From assembly GCF_900129055.1 (NCBI RefSeq), contig NZ_FQUZ01000024.1, forward strand, positions 1-50,047: a stretch of 50,047 nt of DNA. The letters run 5' to 3'. Position 1 is the first letter of the stretch; each line of letters starts with the position of its first letter. The translations under genes and the position numbers were made by a program. This document shows, piece by piece, positions 10,143 through 20,642 of this stretch. The notes beneath the pieces are model-generated. The model searched no databases, was not told where the DNA came from, and was given only the letters and a program-made list of their open reading frames with translations. This DNA is from Lampropedia hyalina DSM 16112. Its GTDB lineage: Bacteria > Pseudomonadota > Gammaproteobacteria > Burkholderiales > Burkholderiaceae_C.

Positions 10143-11651
10143 TCAGTTCGCCAAAGGGAATGCCTGGGTCGCGGTGTCGGGCAGGGCCGGTTCGTTCAGC
10201 AGCGGTGCGGGAGCCACCTGCTGCGAGCCGCCGCCCAGCGCGGTGTACAGCGACACCTGGCTGGCCAGCAGCGCACGGCGCGTCTGCACCAGTTGCTGCT
10301 CCACGTTCAGCAGGCTGCGCTCGGCATCCAGCACTTCCAGGAACGTGGACGCGCCGTGCTCGTAACTCAGCCGCGACAGGCGCACCCGTTCGCGCTGCAC
10401 GGTCAATGCCTGCTGCTGCACGGCCACCTGCTGCGTCAGCCATTGCCGCGCGGCCAGTGCGTCGGAGACATCGCGGAAGGCATTCTGGATGGCGTTCTCG
10501 TATTCCGCCACTGCCATGTGCTGGCGCACCTGCGTCAGATTCAGGTTGGCGCGGTTGCGCCCGGCATCGAAAATTGGCAGCGACAGGCTGGGGGCGAAGC
10601 TCCAGGCACGTCCTGCGCCCTTGAACAGCCCCTCCAGCTCCTGGCTGGCCGTGCCACCCGTCGCAGTGAGGCGGATGCTGGGGTAGAACGCGGCACGCGC
10701 CGCGCCGATATTGGCGCGGGCCGCCTGCAAGCGGTGCTCGGCCGCGACGATGTCCGGGCGGTGTTGCAGCAGCGCGGCAGGCAGTCCGGCCTGTAGCGGA
10801 ACCAGCCATGCTTCATCGGCCAGCAGCGGGGCAGGAGGCAGGGCGGCGACATCCACCACCGAACCCAGCAGAATGCCCAGCGTGTGCAGTTGCGCGGCGC
10901 GTTGCTGCTGCAACTGCACCACCAGCGATTGCGCCTGGGCCAGCAGGGTCTGCACCTGGGTCAGCTCCAGCCGCGAGGCCGCGCCCACCTCGAAGCGGCG
11001 TGTGAAGATGCGCAGGGATTCACGCTGGCTGGCCTCGCTGGCCTGTGCCAGTTGCAGGCGTTCGTCCAGTTCGCGCAGTCCCAGATAGGCCTGCGCCACC
11101 TGCCCGATCAGCCCCAGAGTGGCGGCCTGCCGCGCGGCATCGGTGGCCAGAAAGGTTTGCAGGGCCGCCTCGTTCAGGCTGGCCACGCGGCCCCAGAAGT
11201 CGATTTCCCAACTGCTGATGCCCAACCCGGCCTGCCACTGGCTGCTGGTGATGGCCTGGCCGGTGAGCGACAGATCCGCCGGGGTGCGCGAGCGGCTGGC
11301 CTGTGCACTGGCCGCCAGCGTGGGTAGGGACTGGCTGCGCTGGATGCCGTAGGCCGCCTGGGCCTCCTGCACGCGCAAGGCGGCCAGACGCAGGTCGCGG
11401 TTGTTCTCCAGGGCCACGCCAATGAGTTGGCGCAGACGTGCATCGGCAAAGAACTGCTGCCAGTGCAGGCCGGCAACGGCTTGCGCATCGGCGGCATCGT
11501 CAGCGGTCTGGTTCAGGTACTGCGCGGGAAGCCCGGCATTGCTGTCCGGTGTGGCCGGAGCCAGCGACGCACAGCCTGCCAGCAGCACCAGAAGGCTGCC
11601 GACTCCCATGCCGGTGGTGGCGCGAATGCACTGCTGGGCGTATCTGCTCAC
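10143..11651 (-). CDS. NodT-family outer-membrane efflux lipoprotein
   Basis: A TolC-like outer-membrane channel of the NodT/CusC/OprM family, about 502 residues. I chose GTG 11651: an AGGA lies 8 bases upstream, the first residues are basic, and the lipobox LLAGC follows about 25 residues in. Further upstream the frame stays open to 12131 only as a shadow of the tetR gene. The conserved blocks LHWQQFFADARLRQLIGVALENNRDL, the paired OEP repeats (SWEIDFWGRV and RPDIVAAEHRL) and the C-terminal LGGGSQQ are present. First gene of the export operon. Confidence 0.9.
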   Translation of the reverse strand: MSRYAQQCIRATTGMGVGSLLVLLAGCASLAPATPDSNAGLPAQYLNQTADDAADAQAVAGLHWQQFFADARLRQLIGVALENNRDLRLAALRVQEAQAAYGIQRSQSLPTLAASAQASRSRTPADLSLTGQAITSSQWQAGLGISSWEIDFWGRVASLNEAALQTFLATDAARQAATLGLIGQVAQAYLGLRELDERLQLAQASEASQRESLRIFTRRFEVGAASRLELTQVQTLLAQAQSLVVQLQQQRAAQLHTLGILLGSVVDVAALPPAPLLADEAWLVPLQAGLPAALLQHRPDIVAAEHRLQAARANIGAARAAFYPSIRLTATGGTASQELEGLFKGAGRAWSFAPSLSLPIFDAGRNRANLNLTQVRQHMAVAEYENAIQNAFRDVSDALAARQWLTQQVAVQQQALTVQRERVRLSRLSYEHGASTFLEVLDAERSLLNVEQQLVQTRRALLASQVSLYTALGGGSQQVAPAPLLNEPALPDTATQAFPLAN

Positions 11652-11680
11652 TTGCCTGTTCCTGTGGGTGAATCGGTGGA

Positions 11681-11700
11681 TAACGACCGATGGGTCGATA
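11681..11700. promoter_or_regulatory. Operator-like palindrome 1 (nodT-tetR intergenic)
   Basis: TAACGACC-GATG-GGTCGATA is a near-perfect inverted repeat with 7 of 8 paired positions. It shares the ACGACC core with the second palindrome about 32 bases away, about three helical turns. It is a probable TetR binding site. Confidence 0.6.
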
Positions 11701-11711
11701 GTGGGGAAGTA

Positions 11712-11733
11712 TAAACGACCCATCAGTCGTTTA
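11712..11733. promoter_or_regulatory. Operator-like palindrome 2 overlapping a -10 box
   Basis: TAAACGAC (11712-11719) and GTCGTTTA (11726-11733) form a perfect 8-bp inverted repeat around six bases. On the minus strand a TATACT hexamer (11713-11708) overlaps its edge, so a bound TetR dimer would block the promoter of the export operon. I could not find a good -35. Confidence 0.7.
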
Positions 11734-11802
11734 TGGCGAGGCATCCCGTAAAATGGCCAGCCTGCCCACACCCTGATTACATTGCCCCCCGATTGTTTGC
11801 CC

Positions 11803-12501
11803 ATGCCAATTGCCACCGCTGCCCCTACTGCCACGGACACTCCACCCTCGCGCCGCCGCCGCCTCAAGCCTGAGGCGCGCATCGAGGAAATCCTGGATGC
11901 CGCGCTGCTGGAGTTCTCTGCACGGGGCTTTGCCGCCACCCGCATGGACGACATTGCCCAGCGTGCGGGCATGTCCAAGGGCGGCCTGTATGCCCACTTT
12001 GCCAGCAAGGAACAATTGCTGGAAATGCTGTTGAGCCAGCGTCTGGAGCCAACGCTCATCAGCGAATCGCTCATCATGCCCGGCGAGCAGAAAGACGTGG
12101 ACACCATGATCGAGCGGTTTCTCGAAGACATCTACGGCCGCCTGCAAGCCCCCGATGCCATCGCCACCGTGCGCCTGCTGGTGACCGAAGGTGCGCGGAT
12201 GCCAGAATTAATCACCAACTGGCTGATGGCACACCGCCAGCGGTTTCTGGAACGCCAGAAAGCGATTTTCGAGCACTGCATTGCCCAGGGACTGCTGCAA
12301 CCCTGTGTGCTCACCGAATACCCGGAACTGCTGAACACCCCGGTCGTCATGCTGGCACTGGTCAAGATGGCCACGGGCAATCACCTGCCCGAGGAACTGG
12401 TGCAGGACATGCGCCGCGCCCACCGACAACTGCTGCACGCCCTGCTCAAGCCTGCGCAGTGCCCACCCGGTGAAGATGCAGCGGGCCGGGCACTCGGATA
12501 G
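11803..12501 (+). CDS. TetR-family transcriptional regulator
   Basis: The 232-residue product has an N-terminal TetR helix-turn-helix (ARIEEILDAALLEFSARGF ... DIAQRAGMSKGGLYAHFASK, about residues 27-75) and a variable C-terminal ligand domain. It is divergent from the NodT/HlyD/RbbA operon, and two palindromes sharing ACGACC lie between them, so it probably represses that exporter and itself. ATG 11803 is preferred over an in-frame TTG at 11782. No clear Shine-Dalgarno is visible. The N-terminus has a proline/threonine-rich, arginine-rich extension before the HTH. Confidence 0.92.
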   Translation: MPIATAAPTATDTPPSRRRRLKPEARIEEILDAALLEFSARGFAATRMDDIAQRAGMSKGGLYAHFASKEQLLEMLLSQRLEPTLISESLIMPGEQKDVDTMIERFLEDIYGRLQAPDAIATVRLLVTEGARMPELITNWLMAHRQRFLERQKAIFEHCIAQGLLQPCVLTEYPELLNTPVVMLALVKMATGNHLPEELVQDMRRAHRQLLHALLKPAQCPPGEDAAGRALG

Positions 12502-12559
12502 TGCCTGCCCCTGTCTTGCTGTTGTTCTTTCTGCTGTTCTGCGTTCCCGTTTCGTTCCC

Positions 12560-13786
12560 ATGCACACCATTCACCTCGATGCCATGTTCAGCTTCACGCT
12601 GGCGATTCTGCTGCTGTTCGTCGGCAAGGCCATGACCGCGCGCTTTGCCGCGCTGCAACGCTTCAGCATTCCCGATGCCGTGATCGGTGGCATCTGTTGC
12701 AGCGCGCTGGTGTTTCTGGCCCACGCGCTGCTGGACGTGCAGATCAGCCTCACGCTGGATGCCCGCGATACCCTGCTGCTGTACTTCTTCGCTGCCATCG
12801 GTCTGGGCACAGACGTGCGCACCCTGCGCGAAGGGGGCAGGCCCATGGTGATGCTGCTGGCACTGGCCAGCGGCTTCATCGTGTTGCAGAACGCCGTGGG
12901 CATGGGGATGGCCGCCGTTTTCGGCCTGGAGCCACTGGCGGGGCTGATGACCGGCTCCATCGCCCTGACCGGCGGCGTGGGCACGACGCTGGCCTGGACT
13001 CCCTACTTCACCGACACGCTGGGCATCGGCAACGCACAGGAGCTGGGGCTGGCCGCCAACATGCTGGGCATGATCTCCGCCTGTCTGATTGGCGGGCCAG
13101 TGGCCAGCTGGCTGATGCGCCGCCACCAGGTGCAGCCCTCGGCAGATACCGCGCTGGAAATCGCCACGCTGCACAAGAAAGAGCCGTTTCTGCAACTCAA
13201 TTACTACGGCGTGCTGCTGGCGATCTTCTGGCTGAACCTCAGCCTGATGCTGGGGCGCATCCTCAGCGAGCTGATTGCCCTCACCGGGCTGAACCTGCCC
13301 GCTTTCGTCGGCTGCCTGATGGCGGGCATTGCCATCCGGGGGCTGGGCGATACCTTCACGCCCCTGCAAAAACGCTTCTTCCGGCGCACCCTGTGGGACT
13401 ACCCGCGCATGCAGCCCGGCATCGCGCTGATTTCCGACATCTGTCTGGGGCTGTTCCTGATGATGGCCCTGATGGGGCTGCGCCTGTGGGAATTGCAATC
13501 GGTGCTGGGCTTCATCAGCGCGGTGATGCTGGTGCAGATCGTGCTGGTGCTGCTGTTCACCGTGTTCGTGGTTTTTCGCCTGATGGGGCGCGACTACGAA
13601 GCGGCCGTGATCTGCTCGGGCTTTGGCGGCATCGCGCTGGGTTCCACCGCCACGGCCATTGCCAACATGACGGCCGTCACCAAGGCCCACGGCAACGCCC
13701 CGCGCGCCTTCATCGTCGTGCCGCTGGTCTGCGGCTTCTTCATCGATCTGGTGAATGCGCTGGTGATTGGGTTGATGGCGCGCTGA
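12560..13786 (+). CDS. gltS: Sodium/glutamate symporter
   Basis: The 408-residue inner-membrane protein matches GltS (E. coli 401 aa). It has two homologous five-helix halves, each with a glycine-rich re-entrant loop: TGGVGTTLAW near residue 137 and SGFGGIALGSTATAIANM near 355. It imports glutamate with sodium. The start at MHTIHLDAMF fits the family; the frame is open further upstream only over tetR. The 3' end overlaps the 3' end of the convergent nth gene by 47 bases. Confidence 0.95.
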   Translation: MHTIHLDAMFSFTLAILLLFVGKAMTARFAALQRFSIPDAVIGGICCSALVFLAHALLDVQISLTLDARDTLLLYFFAAIGLGTDVRTLREGGRPMVMLLALASGFIVLQNAVGMGMAAVFGLEPLAGLMTGSIALTGGVGTTLAWTPYFTDTLGIGNAQELGLAANMLGMISACLIGGPVASWLMRRHQVQPSADTALEIATLHKKEPFLQLNYYGVLLAIFWLNLSLMLGRILSELIALTGLNLPAFVGCLMAGIAIRGLGDTFTPLQKRFFRRTLWDYPRMQPGIALISDICLGLFLMMALMGLRLWELQSVLGFISAVMLVQIVLVLLFTVFVVFRLMGRDYEAAVICSGFGGIALGSTATAIANMTAVTKAHGNAPRAFIVVPLVCGFFIDLVNALVIGLMAR

Positions 13787-14426
13787 CCTTGGGATGCCGT
13801 TGCTGCTGGCCCCAATCGCACCACTGGCTGACCAGGCATTCCTCGCAGCGCGGCTTGCGCGCCTGGCAGACATAGCGGCCCAGCAGAATCAGCCAGTGGT
13901 GGGCATGGACGGCGTACTCGTTGGGAACCCGCGCCAGCAGGCCGCGTTCCACTTCCAGCGGCGTTTTGCCGGGAGCCAGTCCGGTGCGGTTGCCTACGCG
14001 GAAAATATGCGTGTCCACCGCCATCGTCGGCTCGCCAAATGCCACGTTCAGCACCACATTGGCGGTCTTGCGCCCCACGCCGGGCAGTTGCTCCAGTTCC
14101 TCGCGGGTGCGCGGAATGTCGCCGCCATACCGATCAACCAGAATCTGGCAGGTGGCCAGCAGGTTGCGGGCCTTGGTGCGATACAGCCCGATGGACTGGA
14201 TGGCCTCCTGCAAGCGATCCAGCCCCAGCTCCAGCATGGCCTGGGGCGTGCGTGCTTGCGGAAACAGCACGCGCGTGGCCTTGTTCACACTCACATCGGT
14301 GGCCTGCGCCGACAGCAGCACGGCGGCCAGCAGCTCGAAGTGGCTCTGGTATTCCAGCTCGGTTTTCGGTTCGGGATTGGCCGCCTGCAAGGCGGCAAAG
14401 AACAGCGGGATGTCGCGTTTTTTCAT
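13740..14426 (-). CDS. nth: Endonuclease III (DNA glycosylase/AP lyase)
   Basis: Excises oxidised pyrimidines and nicks the abasic site. All key residues fall at E. coli numbering: helix-hairpin-helix [11 protein letters not shown] with catalytic K120, D138 in AVDTH, and the four iron-sulfur cysteines C187, C194, C197 and C203 with spacing 6-2-5. I chose ATG 14426 ([10 protein letters not shown]). The protein is 228 residues, about 17 longer than E. coli Nth. The extra proline/serine-rich tail is encoded in the region overlapping gltS. Confidence 0.96.
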   Translation of the reverse strand: MKKRDIPLFFAALQAANPEPKTELEYQSHFELLAAVLLSAQATDVSVNKATRVLFPQARTPQAMLELGLDRLQEAIQSIGLYRTKARNLLATCQILVDRYGGDIPRTREELEQLPGVGRKTANVVLNVAFGEPTMAVDTHIFRVGNRTGLAPGKTPLEVERGLLARVPNEYAVHAHHWLILLGRYVCQARKPRCEECLVSQWCDWGQQQRHPKVSAPSTQSPAHSPDR

Positions 14427-14560
14427 GGTGGGGCAGTGGTGGTGGCCTCCCACGGCCTGCCGGTCGAGGCCTTCGGGAAACGCTAGAATGGCGCGATTGT
14501 ATTTTTCGGGCGGCATGGGCTGTGCGCATACCACAGCATGCCGTCCTATTGTTTCATACC

Positions 14561-17500
14561 ATGAGCCAGAACCACACCCCCGCACAACCCGGCCTTGAGA
14601 GCCTTGCCAAATCGTTTGAACCCGCTGCCATCGAGGCGCAATGGGGGCCGGAGTGGGAGCGGCGCGGCTATGGCCGTGCCGGGTATCGCGGCACCGGCCA
14701 GCCCGATGCCGCTGCCGCTGCTGCAGGCCGCAACTTCTCGATTCAACTGCCGCCGCCCAATGTCACCGGCACGCTGCACATGGGCCACGCCTTCAACCAG
14801 ACGGTGATGGACGCGCTCACGCGCTACCACCGCATGCGCGGCTTCAACACCGTGTGGATTCCCGGCACCGACCACGCCGGCATTGCCACGCAGATCGTGG
14901 TGGAACGCCAGTTGCAGGGGGAGGGCCAGAGCCGCCACGACATGGGGCCTACGCCGGAGGAAGCCCGCAAGAACTTCGTCGCCCGCGTCTGGGAGTGGAA
15001 ACAGCAGTCCGGCCACACCATCACCACGCAGATGCGCCGCCTGGGCGCGTCGGTGGACTGGAGCCGCGAATACTTCACGATGGACGAAAAGCTCTCCCGC
15101 GTGGTGGTCGATACCTTCGTGCGCCTGTACGAAGAAGGGCTGATCTACCGGGGCAAGCGGCTGGTGAACTGGGACCCGGTGCTGCAATCGGCGGTGTCCG
15201 ACCTGGAAGTGGAAAACGAGGAGAAGGACGGCTCGCTCTGGCACATCGCCTATCCGCTGGAAAACGGCAGTGGCCAACTGGTCGTTGCCACCACCCGCCC
15301 CGAAACCATGCTGGGCGACGTGGCGGTGATGGTGCACCCAGAAGACGAACGCTACCAGCACCTGATCGGCCAGAACGTGGTGCTGCCGCTGGTGGGGCGC
15401 ACCATCCCCATCATCGCCGATGATTATGTGGACCGTGCATTCGGCACCGGAGTCGTCAAGGTCACACCCGCACACGACCACAATGACTATGCCGTGGGTC
15501 TGCGCCACCAGTTGCCGGTGATTGGCGTACTCACGCTCGATGCCAAGGTGCGCAACGCCGCCGATGCCCAAGGCACAGCCGATGCAGCAGCCATTGCTGC
15601 CATTCCAGCCGCCTACCAGGGACAGGATCGCTTCGTCGCCCGCAAGCGCGTGGTGGCCGATCTGGACGCTGCCGGGCTGCTGGTCGAAACCAAGAAGCAC
15701 AAGCTGATGGTGCCCATCTGCACCCGCACCGGTCAGGTCGTGGAGCCGATGCTGACCGACCAATGGTTTGTGGCCATGAGCAAGCCCGATGCCAGCGGCC
15801 AGTCCATCACGCAAAAAGCCATCGATGCCGTGCAGTCCGGCCAGGTCGGCTTTGTGCCGGAAAACTGGGTGAACACCTACAACCAGTGGATGAACCACAT
15901 TCAGGACTGGTGCATCAGCCGCCAGCTCTGGTGGGGGCACCAGATTCCCGCCTGGTACGACGAAGACGGCAACGTGTATGTGGCCCGCAATGAGGCCGAT
16001 GCCCGCCAGCAGGCCGGGGGCAAGGCCCTGCGGCGCGACCCCGACGTGCTCGATACCTGGTATTCCTCCGCGCTGGTGCCGTTCTCGTCCACCGGCTGGC
16101 CCGATGCCGCGCAAGATGCCAATCCGCTCAAGGACTACGAGTTGTACCTGCCTTCCAGCGTGCTGGTGACCGGCTACGACATCATCTTCTTCTGGGTGGC
16201 GCGCATGGTCATGATGACCCGCCACTTCACCGACCGCACGCCCTTCCGCCATGTCTATATGCACGGGCTGGTGCGCGATGCACAGGGCAAGAAAATGAGC
16301 AAGTCTGAGGGCAACGTGCTCGACCCAGTCGATCTGATCGACGGCATCGCGCTCGAGTCCCTGCTGGAAAAGCGCACCACCGGCCTGCGCCGCCCGGAAA
16401 CCGCGCCCCAGGTGAAGAAGAACACGCAGAAGGAATTCCCCGATGGCATTCCCGCCTATGGCGCGGACGCGCTGCGCTTTACCTTTGCCGCGCTGGCCTC
16501 GCTGGGGCGCAACATCAACTTCGACAGCAAACGCTGCGAGGGCTACCGCAACTTCTGCAACAAGCTCTGGAATGCCAGCCGCTTCGTGCTGATGAACTGC
16601 GAAGGCCACGACTGCGGCACCACGCCCGAGACCCAGGCTCTGCCACGCGAAACCAGCGCGGCCGATCGCTGGATCGTCTCGCTGCTGCAAAAGCTCGAAG
16701 CCGACATGGCCCAGGGCTTTGCCGACTACCGGCTGGACAACGTGGCCAACGCCCTCTATGAATTCGTCTGGAACGAGTTCTGCGACTGGTATCTGGAAAT
16801 CGCCAAGACCCAGTTGCAAACCGGCAACGAAGCCCAGCAACGCGCCACCCGCTTCACGCTGATTCGCGTGCTTGAAGCCATTCTGCGGCTGGCGCACCCG
16901 CTGATTCCGTTCGTCACCGAAAGTCTGTGGCAGGTGGTCGCCCCGGTGGCAGGCAAGGCAGGCGATTCGGTAGCGATTGCCGACTACCCGCAAAGCCAGC
17001 CGGAAAAAATCGACGAGGCGGCCGTGGCCGAAATCGCCCGCCTCAAGGCCCTGGTGGATGCCTGCCGCAATCTGCGCGGCGAAATGGCGATCTCGCCCGC
17101 CCAGCGCGTGCCGCTGCTGGCCACGGCAAGCCATGCCAGCGACCTGCAACTGTTGCGGGCAGCCACACCCGCACTCCAGGCACTGGCCAAACTCAGCGAG
17201 GTGAACATCTTCGCCGACGAAGCCGCCTGGACGCACGCCGCCGCTGCCGCACCGGTGGCCGTGGTGGGCGAAGCGCGCCTGTGCCTGTTCGTGGAAATCG
17301 ACGTGGCCGCCGAAAAAGCACGCCTTGCCAAGGAAATCGCCCGCATCGAGGGCGAAGTGCGCAAGGCAGAAGGTAAACTGGCCAACGAGGCTTTCGTGGC
17401 CAAGGCCCCGCCTGCCGTGATCGCACAGGAACGCCAGCGTCTGGCCGACTTCTCTGCCACACTGGGCAAACTGCGCGAACAACTCATCCGCCTGGGCTGA
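14561..17500 (+). CDS. valS: Valyl-tRNA synthetase
   Basis: The 979-residue class Ia synthetase charges tRNA-Val. It has the HIGH-type motif [13 protein letters not shown] near residue 72, KMSKS in [14 protein letters not shown] near 578, and the editing-domain block [19 protein letters not shown]. The C-terminal coiled-coil tRNA arm ([19 protein letters not shown]) is present. ATG 14561 gives the standard N-terminus [14 protein letters not shown]. It is divergent from nth, 134 bases away, and is followed by a strong terminator. Confidence 0.97.
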   Translation: MSQNHTPAQPGLESLAKSFEPAAIEAQWGPEWERRGYGRAGYRGTGQPDAAAAAAGRNFSIQLPPPNVTGTLHMGHAFNQTVMDALTRYHRMRGFNTVWIPGTDHAGIATQIVVERQLQGEGQSRHDMGPTPEEARKNFVARVWEWKQQSGHTITTQMRRLGASVDWSREYFTMDEKLSRVVVDTFVRLYEEGLIYRGKRLVNWDPVLQSAVSDLEVENEEKDGSLWHIAYPLENGSGQLVVATTRPETMLGDVAVMVHPEDERYQHLIGQNVVLPLVGRTIPIIADDYVDRAFGTGVVKVTPAHDHNDYAVGLRHQLPVIGVLTLDAKVRNAADAQGTADAAAIAAIPAAYQGQDRFVARKRVVADLDAAGLLVETKKHKLMVPICTRTGQVVEPMLTDQWFVAMSKPDASGQSITQKAIDAVQSGQVGFVPENWVNTYNQWMNHIQDWCISRQLWWGHQIPAWYDEDGNVYVARNEADARQQAGGKALRRDPDVLDTWYSSALVPFSSTGWPDAAQDANPLKDYELYLPSSVLVTGYDIIFFWVARMVMMTRHFTDRTPFRHVYMHGLVRDAQGKKMSKSEGNVLDPVDLIDGIALESLLEKRTTGLRRPETAPQVKKNTQKEFPDGIPAYGADALRFTFAALASLGRNINFDSKRCEGYRNFCNKLWNASRFVLMNCEGHDCGTTPETQALPRETSAADRWIVSLLQKLEADMAQGFADYRLDNVANALYEFVWNEFCDWYLEIAKTQLQTGNEAQQRATRFTLIRVLEAILRLAHPLIPFVTESLWQVVAPVAGKAGDSVAIADYPQSQPEKIDEAAVAEIARLKALVDACRNLRGEMAISPAQRVPLLATASHASDLQLLRAATPALQALAKLSEVNIFADEAAWTHAAAAAPVAVVGEARLCLFVEIDVAAEKARLAKEIARIEGEVRKAEGKLANEAFVAKAPPAVIAQERQRLADFSATLGKLREQLIRLG

Positions 17501-17518
17501 TGCCCCGATGTGCTTGAA

Positions 17519-17549
17519 GGCAAGGGCACAGGCCCTTGCCCCATTTTTT
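17519..17549 (+). terminator. Intrinsic terminator after valS
   Basis: GGCAAGGGC (17519-17527) pairs with GCCCTTGCC (17532-17540) around a 4-base loop, followed by CCA and six T residues. Confidence 0.92.
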
Positions 17550-17593
17550 ATTTGAACCCTTTGGTTCGTCCTCAATTTTCTCTGTAGCCCACC

Positions 17594-18484
17594 ATGAGCC
17601 AGACCCGCCCCACCATCCAGAAAGCCGTATTTCCCGTTGCCGGACTGGGAACCCGTTTCCTGCCCGCCACCAAGGCCGCCCCCAAGGAAATGCTCAATGT
17701 GGTGGACAAGCCCATCATCCAGTACGCCGTCGAAGAAGCCTATGCCGCTGGCATTCGCCACATGGTGTTCGTCACGGGGCGCAGCAAACGCTCCATCGAA
17801 GACCATTTCGACACCTCCTTCGAGCTGGAGCACGAGCTGGAAACCGCAGGCAAGCTGGAGTTGCTGGAGGTGATCCGTTCCATCAAGCCCGATGACATGG
17901 TGTGCAGCTTCGTGCGCCAGCCCCGCGCCCTCGGGCTGGGCCATGCCGTGCTGTGCGCGCAGCCGCTGGTGGGCAACGAACCCTTTGCCGTGCTGCTGGC
18001 CGATGACCTGATGGTGGGCCACAACGGCGGCCCGAACGTGCTGACCCAGATGGTCAAGGCCTTCGAGCAGACCCAAAGCTCCATTCTGGCCGTGCAGGAA
18101 GTGCCGCTGGAGCAGGTTTCGCGCTACGGCATCGTGGCAGGCACGGAAGTGCAGGGCGCGCTGACCAAGGTGGCACGCATCGTCGAGAAACCCAAGCCGG
18201 AAAATGCTCCTTCGCAACTGGGCGTGGCTGGCCGCTACATTCTCAAACCGCGCATCTTCGACGAAATTCGCAATCTGCCCAAGGGCGTGGGTGGTGAAAT
18301 CCAGCTCACCGATGCGATTGCCAGCCTGCTGCAATACGAGGCCATCTTTGCCTACGCCTACGAAGGCAAGCGGTACGACTGCGGCAGCAAGGAAGGCTTT
18401 TTGCAGGCCACCGTGGAACTGGCCTTGCAGCACCCCGGCGTGGGCGCGACCTTCCGCAACTACCTGAAGACGCTGGAACTCTGA
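17594..18484 (+). CDS. galU: UTP-glucose-1-phosphate uridylyltransferase
   Basis: The 296-residue enzyme makes UDP-glucose from UTP and glucose-1-phosphate for envelope polysaccharides. The nucleotide-binding signature GLGTRFLPATKAAPKEMLNV is at residues about 16-35, and VEKPKPENAPS and LTDAIASLL are typical GalU blocks. It starts shortly after the valS terminator and is followed 34 bases later by dapC. A galE gene lies at 47988 and uses the same UDP-sugar pool. Confidence 0.96.
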   Translation: MSQTRPTIQKAVFPVAGLGTRFLPATKAAPKEMLNVVDKPIIQYAVEEAYAAGIRHMVFVTGRSKRSIEDHFDTSFELEHELETAGKLELLEVIRSIKPDDMVCSFVRQPRALGLGHAVLCAQPLVGNEPFAVLLADDLMVGHNGGPNVLTQMVKAFEQTQSSILAVQEVPLEQVSRYGIVAGTEVQGALTKVARIVEKPKPENAPSQLGVAGRYILKPRIFDEIRNLPKGVGGEIQLTDAIASLLQYEAIFAYAYEGKRYDCGSKEGFLQATVELALQHPGVGATFRNYLKTLEL

Positions 18485-18518
18485 CCCCCACTGCCACCAC
18501 CCAGGCGGAACCTGCCCC

Positions 18519-19733
18519 ATGAACCTCCTGCTGCAAGACCTGCACCCCTATCCGTTCGAGCGTTTGCGCCAGCTTTTGGCCGGCACGCAACCCAACCCGG
18601 CCCTCGCGCCCATCAGCCTGGGCATTGGCGAACCCAAGCACGCCACGCCCGCCTTCATTCTGCAAGCCTATGCGCAGGCCCTGCAAGACCCGGCCACCGG
18701 ACTGGCGGCCTACCCGGCCACGGCGGGCACACCGGCACTGCGTGAGGCATTTGCCCGCTGGTTGCAGCAACGCTATGGCGTGGCCGTGGATGCACTGACG
18801 CAGACCCTGCCGGTGAACGGTTCGCGCGAAGCCCTGTTTGCCTTTGCGCAGGCGGTGGTCGATGCCTCGGCCGGGGATGCCGTGGTGGTCTGCCCCAATC
18901 CGTTCTACCAAATCTACGAAGGCGCGGCGATTCTGGCTGGGGCCACGCCGTTCTATGCCAACAGCGACCCGGCCCGCAACTTTGCCGTCGATTGGGACAG
19001 CGTGCCCGAGAGCATCTGGCAACGCACCCGCCTGCTGTACGTCTGTTCGCCGGGCAATCCCACCGGCGCGGTCATGCCGCTGGAAGAATGGCGCAAGCTG
19101 TTCGCGCTCAGCGACGCGCACGGCTTCGTGATCGCCTCCGACGAGTGCTACAGCGAGATTTATTTCCGCTACGATGCCCCGCTGGGCGGCCTGCAAGCCG
19201 CACAGCAACTGGGCCGCACGGATTTCAGGAACCTGGTGACCTTCACCAGCCTGTCCAAACGCAGCAATGTGCCGGGTATGCGCAGCGGCTTTGTGGCGGG
19301 AGATGCAGCCATCCTGCAAAAATTCCTGCTCTACCGCACCTACCACGGTTGCGCCATGGCCCCACCGGTGCAGGCCGCCAGCGTCGCCGCCTGGGGCGAC
19401 GAGGCCCATGTGCAGCACAACCGCGACCTGTACCGCCAGAAATTCGCCCAAGTCACGCCGGTGCTCGCCGAGGTGATGGACGTGTCGCTGCCCGATGCCG
19501 GTTTCTACCTCTGGGCAGGCATCCCGGCGCACTGGGGGCAGGATGATACGCGGTTCGCGCAGCAACTCCATGCCCAATACAATGTGACGGTGTTGCCCGG
19601 CAGCTATCTGGCACGCCAGACGCCAGCGGGCAATCCGGGCGCAGGCCGGGTGCGCATGGCCCTGGTCGCCTCCACCGAAGAATGCCTGGAAGCGGCCCGG
19701 CGCATCGCCCGGTTCATCCGCCAGTCGGCCTGA
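18519..19733 (+). CDS. dapC: Succinyldiaminopimelate transaminase
   Basis: A 404-residue class I/II PLP aminotransferase of lysine/meso-diaminopimelate synthesis, converting N-succinyl-2-amino-6-oxopimelate with glutamate. The PLP lysine is in SLSKRSNVPGMRSGF near residue 247, and SPGNPTGAVMP is the substrate/cofactor block. Location directly before dapD, with dapE three genes on, supports DapC over a generic aminotransferase. Confidence 0.94.
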   Translation: MNLLLQDLHPYPFERLRQLLAGTQPNPALAPISLGIGEPKHATPAFILQAYAQALQDPATGLAAYPATAGTPALREAFARWLQQRYGVAVDALTQTLPVNGSREALFAFAQAVVDASAGDAVVVCPNPFYQIYEGAAILAGATPFYANSDPARNFAVDWDSVPESIWQRTRLLYVCSPGNPTGAVMPLEEWRKLFALSDAHGFVIASDECYSEIYFRYDAPLGGLQAAQQLGRTDFRNLVTFTSLSKRSNVPGMRSGFVAGDAAILQKFLLYRTYHGCAMAPPVQAASVAAWGDEAHVQHNRDLYRQKFAQVTPVLAEVMDVSLPDAGFYLWAGIPAHWGQDDTRFAQQLHAQYNVTVLPGSYLARQTPAGNPGAGRVRMALVASTEECLEAARRIARFIRQSA

Positions 19734-19787
19734 CTGACTGGCCCGCACACTCCTGTTTTTCAATGACTCCTTGAGGACTTTTTCACC

Positions 19788-20621
19788 ATGAGCCATCCAC
19801 TGCAATCCCTGATCGAAAACGCCTGGGAAGAACGCGCCCAATTCTCGCCAGCCTCCGCACCGCAGGACGTGCGCGATGCCGTCCAGAGCGTCCTGTCCGA
19901 CCTGGACAGCGGCACTCTGCGCGTGGCCACCCGCGAAGCCGTGGGCCAGTGGACAGTACATCAGTGGATCAAGAAAGCCGTGCTGCTCTCGTTTCGCCTG
20001 CATGACAACGAATTCATCGAAGCCGGGCAACTGGGCTTCTACGACAAGGTTCCCACCAAGTTTTCCGGCCTGAATGCCGAACAACTCGCCGCCACCGGCG
20101 TGCGCGTGGTGCCTCCTGCCGTGGCCCGGCGCGGCAGCTTCATTGCCAAGGGCGCGATCCTGATGCCCTCCTATGTGAACATCGGCGCGTATGTGGACGA
20201 AGGCACGATGGTCGATACCTGGGCCACCGTCGGCTCCTGCGCACAGGTGGGCAAGAACGTACACCTCTCCGGTGGCGTGGGCCTGGGTGGCGTGCTGGAG
20301 CCGCTGCAAGCCAACCCCACCATCATCGAGGACAACTGCTTCATCGGCGCGCGCTCCGAAGTCGTCGAAGGCGTGATCGTGGAAGAAAACTCCGTGCTGG
20401 GCATGGGCGTATACATCGGCCAGAGCACCCCCATCTTCAACCGTGACACCGGCGAAATCAGCTATGGCCGCGTGCCCAGCGGCAGCGTGGTCATCAGCGG
20501 CAACCTGCCCAAGAAGACCAAGGCGGGCCAGGACTACAGCACCTACGCGGCCATCATCGTCAAGACCGTGGATGCGCAGACCCGCTCCAAGACCAGCCTG
20601 AACGACCTGCTGCGCGACTGA
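19788..20621 (+). CDS. dapD: Tetrahydrodipicolinate N-succinyltransferase
   Basis: The 277-residue trimeric enzyme succinylates tetrahydrodipicolinate in the lysine/peptidoglycan pathway. The left-handed beta-helix of hexapeptide repeats spans about residues 108-215 ([20 protein letters not shown] ... GGVLEPLQ). Length and N-terminus fit the family. It stands 54 bases after dapC. Confidence 0.96.
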   Translation: MSHPLQSLIENAWEERAQFSPASAPQDVRDAVQSVLSDLDSGTLRVATREAVGQWTVHQWIKKAVLLSFRLHDNEFIEAGQLGFYDKVPTKFSGLNAEQLAATGVRVVPPAVARRGSFIAKGAILMPSYVNIGAYVDEGTMVDTWATVGSCAQVGKNVHLSGGVGLGGVLEPLQANPTIIEDNCFIGARSEVVEGVIVEENSVLGMGVYIGQSTPIFNRDTGEISYGRVPSGSVVISGNLPKKTKAGQDYSTYAAIIVKTVDAQTRSKTSLNDLLRD

Positions 20622-20642
20622 TCGCCGCTGCACCGCCCCCAT

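Noticed and set aside
12446-13873. A 475-codon minus-strand open frame opposite gltS
   Set aside because: H/Q-rich low-complexity product and full overlap with gltS.
14546-18520. A 1324-codon minus-strand open frame opposite valS and galU
   Set aside because: It spans two clear plus-strand genes and a terminator and its product has no domain; it is a codon-bias shadow.
18306-20642. A 778-codon minus-strand open frame opposite dapC and dapD
   Set aside because: Shadow of two well-conserved enzymes.
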